Source: Vulcanimicrobiota bacterium (GTDB taxonomy: Bacteria > Vulcanimicrobiota > Xenobia > Xenobiales > JADMJV01). Taken from it: a DNA stretch of 64,000 nucleotides. The stretch spans positions 1 to 64,000 of the forward strand of contig JAFKGI010000040.1 in the NCBI GenBank assembly GCA_017307785.1, read 5' to 3'. Numbering within the stretch: position 1 is the first letter of the stretch; each line of letters starts with the position of its first letter. The notes beneath the pieces were generated by a model. That model worked only from the letters and a program-made list of their open reading frames with translations, did no database searches and was not told the DNA's origin. A program made the translations under genes and the position numbers. Below are positions 60,384-64,000 of this stretch, one piece after another.

Positions 60384-61019
60384 ATTTCCAAGGATCTACG
60401 CGTTAACCAACAGATTCGAGCCCGAGAAATCCGTGTGATCGACGACCGGGGGGAACAGCTCGGTATCATGGATCCGCGAGACGCACTACGTCTCGCCCAG
60501 GAGCGAGATCTCGACCTGGTTGAGGTATCTCCTCAGACCAAGCCTCCCGTCTGTCGTTTGATGGACTATGGGAAGTGGAAGTACGAGGCGGCCAAAAAGA
60601 ACCGCGAAGCGGCGAAAGCCAGCGTTCAGCGCAAAAAAGTCCAGGAAATTCGAGAAGTCAAGCTGCGCCCGAAGATCGACGAGCACGACTATATGGTCAA
60701 AAGCCGCATGGTCCAACGCTTGTTGTCGGAAGGCGACAAGGTCAAAGTAACGATGATGTTCCGCGGCCGTGAGGTCGTGCACGCGAATATCGCGCTGAAA
60801 CTGCTTGAGCGGGTCTTCAACGACGCTCTCGAGCTGGCCATCATCGAGAACCGGCCTCGACTGGAAGGGCGCAACATGATTATGGTGCTCGCCCCGAAAG
60901 CTGGCTCTACCGCAGGCGCCGCAGGCTCGTCCTTCGCCGCCCCGGCAGCTCCCGCACCCGCGACCCCGGCGGCTCCCGCAGCCGCCACCCCAGCGCCGGC
61001 CAAACCGGACGCCGGCTAA
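60384..61019 (+). CDS. infC: Translation initiation factor IF-3
   Basis: The true start is ATT at 60384: AAGGAG lies 7 nt upstream, a TGA precedes it in frame at 60378, and the conserved N-terminus ISKDLRVNQQIRAREI lies between ATT and the internal GTG at 60435. AUU is the classic infC start and underlies IF-3 autoregulation. The 211-residue protein has the N domain (DLVEVSPQTKPPVCRLMDYGK), the linker and the C domain (KRYMVK-type VKVTMMFRGREVVH). It ends in a ~35-residue Ala/Pro tail not present in most IF-3s. First gene of the ribosomal operon. Confidence 0.95.
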   Translation: MSKDLRVNQQIRAREIRVIDDRGEQLGIMDPRDALRLAQERDLDLVEVSPQTKPPVCRLMDYGKWKYEAAKKNREAAKASVQRKKVQEIREVKLRPKIDEHDYMVKSRMVQRLLSEGDKVKVTMMFRGREVVHANIALKLLERVFNDALELAIIENRPRLEGRNMIMVLAPKAGSTAGAAGSSFAAPAAPAPATPAAPAAATPAPAKPDAG

Positions 61020-61066
61020 AAAATCATCTACCGGGGCTCACCCCCCACCATGAAAGGAGCGCCCCG

Positions 61067-61273
61067 ATGCCCAAGATTCGCACCAAGAAGGCGGTCGCCA
61101 AACGCCTGCGAGTAACCGGCAGTGGCCAGATCAAGAGGATGCGCCAGTTCTCTGGCTGTCATCACATTCGCGAAAAGAAGTCTCCCAAGCGCACGCGCAA
61201 GTTCCGGAAGGTCGTCCTGGTTCATCCTTCGGACGCCAAGCGGTTGAGACTGCTGGCTCCCTACGTCTTTTAG
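61067..61273 (+). CDS. rpmI: 50S ribosomal protein L35
   Basis: The 68-residue protein MPKIRTKKAVAKRLRVTGSG is a typical L35 with the basic Lys/Arg-rich sequence and KLRRLTR-like end. AAAGGAG is 8 nt upstream. It is the second gene of the infC operon and binds 23S rRNA in the large subunit. Confidence 0.95.
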   Translation: MPKIRTKKAVAKRLRVTGSGQIKRMRQFSGCHHIREKKSPKRTRKFRKVVLVHPSDAKRLRLLAPYVF

Positions 61274-61302
61274 GAGCCGTTGGAAGGAAAGGAAGTTAAG
61301 TT

Positions 61303-61665
61303 ATGCCCAGGGTAAAACGCGGTAATATTGCGATCAAAAAGCGTCGCAAACTGATGAAGGCCGTTAAAGGCTTTCGGGGAGCTCGTAGTCGTCGCGTCAA
61401 TTGCGCGACCGAGGCGCTCAATCACTCCATGGCTTACGCCACTCGCGACCGTCGCGCCAAACGACGCGACCTTCGCCAGTTGTGGATCGCCAGAATCAAC
61501 GCCGGTGCTCGCGAAAACGGTCTGTCCTACAGCCGTCTGATCGCTGGCCTGAAAGCTTCGGGAATCGAAGTGAATCGCAAAATCCTGTCGGATCTGGCCG
61601 CCAGCGATGCAGCAACCTTCACCCAGTTCGCCGAAGCCGCCAAGAAGGGTCTCGCCAAAGCTTGA
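61303..61665 (+). CDS. rplT: 50S ribosomal protein L20
   Basis: The 120-residue protein has the L20 N-terminal extended helix (MPRVKRGNIAIKKRRKLMKA) and the globular domain ending with FTQFAEAAKKG. GGAAG is about 8 nt upstream. It is needed early in 50S assembly and represses its own operon in E. coli and Bacillus. Its stop overlaps the start of the yqeG-like gene. Confidence 0.96.
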   Translation: MPRVKRGNIAIKKRRKLMKAVKGFRGARSRRVNCATEALNHSMAYATRDRRAKRRDLRQLWIARINAGARENGLSYSRLIAGLKASGIEVNRKILSDLAASDAATFTQFAEAAKKGLAKA

Positions 61666-62309
61666 GTTCTGGTGAGCCCGACGGCCAGAAAGACCGCCTG
61701 GAAGGGCGGTTTTTCTTTTCCCAGCCGCATCAGCAGGTCCGCATCGGTCTCGATCCGCGCCTGCCAGACCTGGTCTTGCCTTCCATTTTGGAAGTGCCTT
61801 TCGCCCGGCTGGCAGAGCGCGGCATCGTCAACTACATCTTCGATGTAGACAATACGTTACTGCCCCAGTTTTCCCAAAGGGTGGAAGACAAGGTCGTCAA
61901 CTACCTGCGGAAGGCTCAAAGAGAAGGCTGGATTCGCAGCGCCTGCTTGCTTTCGAACGCCATGTTCGGCAGCGAGCGCCAGTTGCGCATGGAGCGAATC
62001 GGCAAGCAACTGGACATCCCAGACCTTTTCGCCGCCGACTTCTGGTCTCGCAAGCCCCATCCGGTGGGTTTCTACTGGGCTCTGGAGCGGATGAACTGCA
62101 CTCCGGCCACCACCGCCATCGTGGGCGACCAGATCTATTCCGACATTGTAGGCGGCAACCGCATGGGACTCTACACCGTGCTGGTCAGCCCCCCGGGTCC
62201 GGACCACTGGAGCACCGGCCTGGTCATGCGCCGGCTGCGCGAATGGCTGCTATTGCGCCATTACGGCATTTCCCGGCCCATCTGGCGAGAGGCGCCCGAG
62301 GAAGAGTAA
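61662..62309 (+). CDS. yqeG: YqeG family HAD-type phosphatase
   Basis: The HAD core starts at FDVDNTLLPQF (motif I, Asp nucleophile), with SNAMFG (motif II), KPHPVGF (motif III Lys) and VGDQIYSDI (motif IV), as in YqeG (HAD-IIIA). The most upstream start in frame is TTG at 61662, overlapping rplT (TTGA), giving 215 residues; a ~30-residue N-terminal tail is longer than usual, and a later TTG is possible. The rplT terminator lies inside this tail, so expression depends on read-through. The family hydrolyses sugar phosphates or phosphatidylglycerol phosphate. Confidence 0.8.
   Translation: MSSGEPDGQKDRLEGRFFFSQPHQQVRIGLDPRLPDLVLPSILEVPFARLAERGIVNYIFDVDNTLLPQFSQRVEDKVVNYLRKAQREGWIRSACLLSNAMFGSERQLRMERIGKQLDIPDLFAADFWSRKPHPVGFYWALERMNCTPATTAIVGDQIYSDIVGGNRMGLYTVLVSPPGPDHWSTGLVMRRLREWLLLRHYGISRPIWREAPEEE
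61693..61719 (+). terminator. Intrinsic terminator inside the yqeG 5' end
   Basis: ACCGCC and GGCGGT form a 6 bp stem with a TGGAAG loop, followed by TTTTCTTTT. It lies 28 nt after the rplT stop, where the ribosomal operon would be expected to end, but within the reading frame of the next gene. Confidence 0.7.
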
Positions 62310-62323
62310 GCGAAGGAGAAGTT

Positions 62324-62602
62324 ATGAGCCAAAGAACCGTCATGTGCGTCAAGCTGAAAAAAGAACTGCCTGCCCTGGAGGCCCCGCCCATCCCCGGGCC
62401 GGTTGGCAAGAAAGTCTACGAGCAGGTCTCCGCCGAGGGCTGGAAGCTTTTTGAAGAACATTTCATCATGGTGACCAATGAGAATCGCCTGGATCTGATG
62501 GACGACAGCACCAATCAAATTTTCTTCGATCAAATCGAGCAATTCTTGTTCCAGGATACGGCCAAGCCGCCGTCCGGCTACGTTCCCGTTGCAGAGAGCT
62601 AG
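62324..62602 (+). CDS. yggX: Fe(2+)-trafficking protein YggX-like
   Basis: AAGGAG 5 nt upstream supports the ATG at 62324. The 92-residue protein follows YggX: RTVMCVKLKKELPAL at the N-terminus (with the reactive-Cys position), PGPVGKKVYEQVSAEGWKLF, and a final FLFQ..PPSGYVPV. YggX protects iron-sulfur clusters and carries Fe(II). The family is mostly proteobacterial, so this member is worth noting. It sits 14 nt after the phosphatase. Confidence 0.85.
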   Translation: MSQRTVMCVKLKKELPALEAPPIPGPVGKKVYEQVSAEGWKLFEEHFIMVTNENRLDLMDDSTNQIFFDQIEQFLFQDTAKPPSGYVPVAES

Positions 62603-62655
62603 AGCTTCGACTGCAGACTGCAGGTGATGCCTGCCGGGCCTGAAAGTGGGCGGCT

Positions 62656-64000
62656 GTGAAAAAACGGGATGGCTGGCTCCTGGAGCTACTTTGCATCGGT
62701 CTGGTCTTGCTCTTAAGTGCTGGCGCCTTTTGTTTCGCCTACCACTGCACGTCCTGGCAAGAACTGCAGCGCCCCTGGTATACCTTCAACGACGTTCCTC
62801 TCATGCAGGCCTACGCAAAAGTCGCCGCCGAGGGGGATGCGCTTCCCTGGAAGCCTCGCATGGTCTCCCGCCTGAACGCTCCCTACGTAGCCAATTGGTG
62901 CGACTTTCCAACTCCGGAAGAACTGATCTGGGACTTCGGTGGAGTGCTCACCAACTGGCTGGGAGTGCCGGAAGCTTACAATGTTTCCATCCTGATCGGC
63001 CATCTACTGGCCGGCTGCAGTTTCTATGTGGCCGCACGCATGCTGGGCGCGGCCCGGGCCCCCTCGCTTTTTTGTGGGGTAAGCTTCTCCATGACGCGCT
63101 TCCTGTGGGTCCGCGATACGGTCCACATCAACCTGGCTTACTGTTGGCATCTCCCCTTTCTCTGGGTGGCGACCAACTGGTTCTGGCAGCGCCGACCGCT
63201 GACCCCCCGCGTCTGGGCCGGGATGCTGGCCCTGTGCGCCGTAACGGCCTGGCAAAACCCTTACTACTGGTTCTTCTGGCTTGTCATGCTCGTGCCATGC
63301 TGGCTGCTCCCGATCTTTCAACGCCAGTGGCGCCCGGCGCTCGGTCCTCTGGTGGTCACCGGTATCAGCACTTTCTTCGTCTTCCTGGGCCAGTTCGACA
63401 GCCTGCTGGGATGGATGGCCTTCGGCAAGGGGCATCCCTTCGTGCGCACCCTCAACGAACTCCAGCTCTACAGCTTACGGCTACCGGAGTTCGTGCTGCC
63501 TCACGGCCACCGTTGGGTCCGCTTTGACGAGTGGTCCTATCTGAATTACTACATCCCCATGACTCGAGATGCCGGCGAGAAGGATAGTTCCTACCTCGGC
63601 TTTCTAGGAATCATCGCACTGGTCTACCTCATCGGGGTAGGTGTGCGCCGCATCTGGTGCCGGCAGCCGGTGCCCTTCGCCTTTGGCATGAGCGTGTGGC
63701 TGTCCACCTTCATGGTTTCCGGCGGATTGACCATGTTGGCCGGCTCTTTGGGATTTCTGCTGTTCCGCTGCACGGGGCGCAGCTCGATTCTCATTCAGAC
63801 GGGACTGCTGCTCTTTATGGCACTCCGACTGACCCGTTGGGAGACTTTCCGCGGCAAGCGAATTTTTTGGGTCCTACCGCTTCTGGTTTTCACCGCATGG
63901 GACTGCATACCGCCCTACATCGAAGACCGCGAAGAGGCCGGTAAGTACGTCGCCAATCACCGCACCACCGCCCAGTATTTAGAGCAGAAGCTGCCTCCCC
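62656..64000 (+). CDS. Polytopic membrane protein, GT-C glycosyltransferase-like (incomplete)
   Basis: A GTG at 62656 opens a frame of at least 448 codons that runs off the window. The N-terminus is a signal-anchor helix (WLLELLCIGLVLLLSAGAF), then a large extracytoplasmic loop (FNDVPLMQAYAKVAAEGDAL, about 40-85) and eight or more hydrophobic helices. This pattern, with many Trp and Pro in the loops, is typical of GT-C-fold glycosyltransferases or O-antigen-type membrane enzymes. The catalytic DxD-like motif is not certain. The ribosome site is weak. Confidence 0.6.
   Translation, partial: MKKRDGWLLELLCIGLVLLLSAGAFCFAYHCTSWQELQRPWYTFNDVPLMQAYAKVAAEGDALPWKPRMVSRLNAPYVANWCDFPTPEELIWDFGGVLTNWLGVPEAYNVSILIGHLLAGCSFYVAARMLGAARAPSLFCGVSFSMTRFLWVRDTVHINLAYCWHLPFLWVATNWFWQRRPLTPRVWAGMLALCAVTAWQNPYYWFFWLVMLVPCWLLPIFQRQWRPALGPLVVTGISTFFVFLGQFDSLLGWMAFGKGHPFVRTLNELQLYSLRLPEFVLPHGHRWVRFDEWSYLNYYIPMTRDAGEKDSSYLGFLGIIALVYLIGVGVRRIWCRQPVPFAFGMSVWLSTFMVSGGLTMLAGSLGFLLFRCTGRSSILIQTGLLLFMALRLTRWETFRGKRIFWVLPLLVFTAWDCIPPYIEDREEAGKYVANHRTTAQYLEQKLPP

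Overview
The window is a gene-dense, high-G+C (about 60% by eye) bacterial chromosome segment. It is mostly housekeeping and conserved hypothetical genes, many of which overlap by 1-4 nt (ATGA, GTGA, TAATG junctions). I saw no rRNA, tRNA, insertion sequence, prophage or CRISPR array. Affiliation is uncertain. A tmk-holB-ricT cluster beside an Orn/Lys/Arg decarboxylase, an SpoIIIAA/ycf45-type ATPase and a YqeG-type phosphatase next to infC-rpmI-rplT point to a Terrabacteria-side lineage (Firmicutes, Cyanobacteria, Armatimonadota or Eremiobacterota-like). Lipoproteins, a Pla-1/cef-type lipase and a YggX protein fit a diderm candidate-phylum bacterium. This is inference only.

Layout. 0-2.5 kb: truncated SpoU/TrmH methyltransferase end, receiver protein, ybaB, recR, NDUFA9-like reductase. 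2.5-9.5 kb: TPR protein, ABC-2-like permease with an acidic partner, parB with a consensus parS on its start codon, and an M23 peptidase/GST/GST operon. 9.6-19.6 kb: lon, a 39-codon membrane microprotein, thrS with an unknown partner, a folT-like transporter overlapping a UroD-like gene antisense, a SEC-C/TPR protein. 19.6-33 kb: fused 2-oxoacid dehydrogenase E1, recQ, HD phosphohydrolase, and the decarboxylase-ATPase-tmk-holB-ricT operon followed by two perfect DnaA boxes. 33-46 kb: an acidic repeat protein behind a strong promoter and long leader, MFS plus GAF proteins, SAM hydrolase, a domain-swapped aconitase-family fusion, an 832-residue prion-like protein, a lipase-like lipoprotein and a 55-residue small protein. 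46-51.9 kb: trpBA with a secreted protein, preceded by a structured RNA region ending in an intrinsic terminator; M28 peptidase; DAHP synthase coupled to a tryptophan-rich protein. 51.9-60 kb: TPR proteins and a DUF58-transglutaminase-MoxR-TPR operon. 60-64 kb: infC (ATT start) - rpmI - rplT, yqeG-like phosphatase, yggX and an incomplete polytopic membrane protein.

How the genes work together: recombination and replication (recR, recQ, holB, tmk, ParB/parS, DnaA boxes), translation (thrS, infC, rpmI, rplT), aromatic amino acid synthesis (DAHP synthase, trpBA) and envelope/secreted functions (M23, M28, lipase, transglutaminase). Several genes absent from, or wrongly started by, ATG-based calling were recovered by eye: infC from ATT, two small proteins, and the membrane protein running off the window end. 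The strongest candidates for something new are the structured RNA before the trpBA unit, the prion-like protein, the parS-parB arrangement and the tryptophan-rich DAHP-synthase partner.
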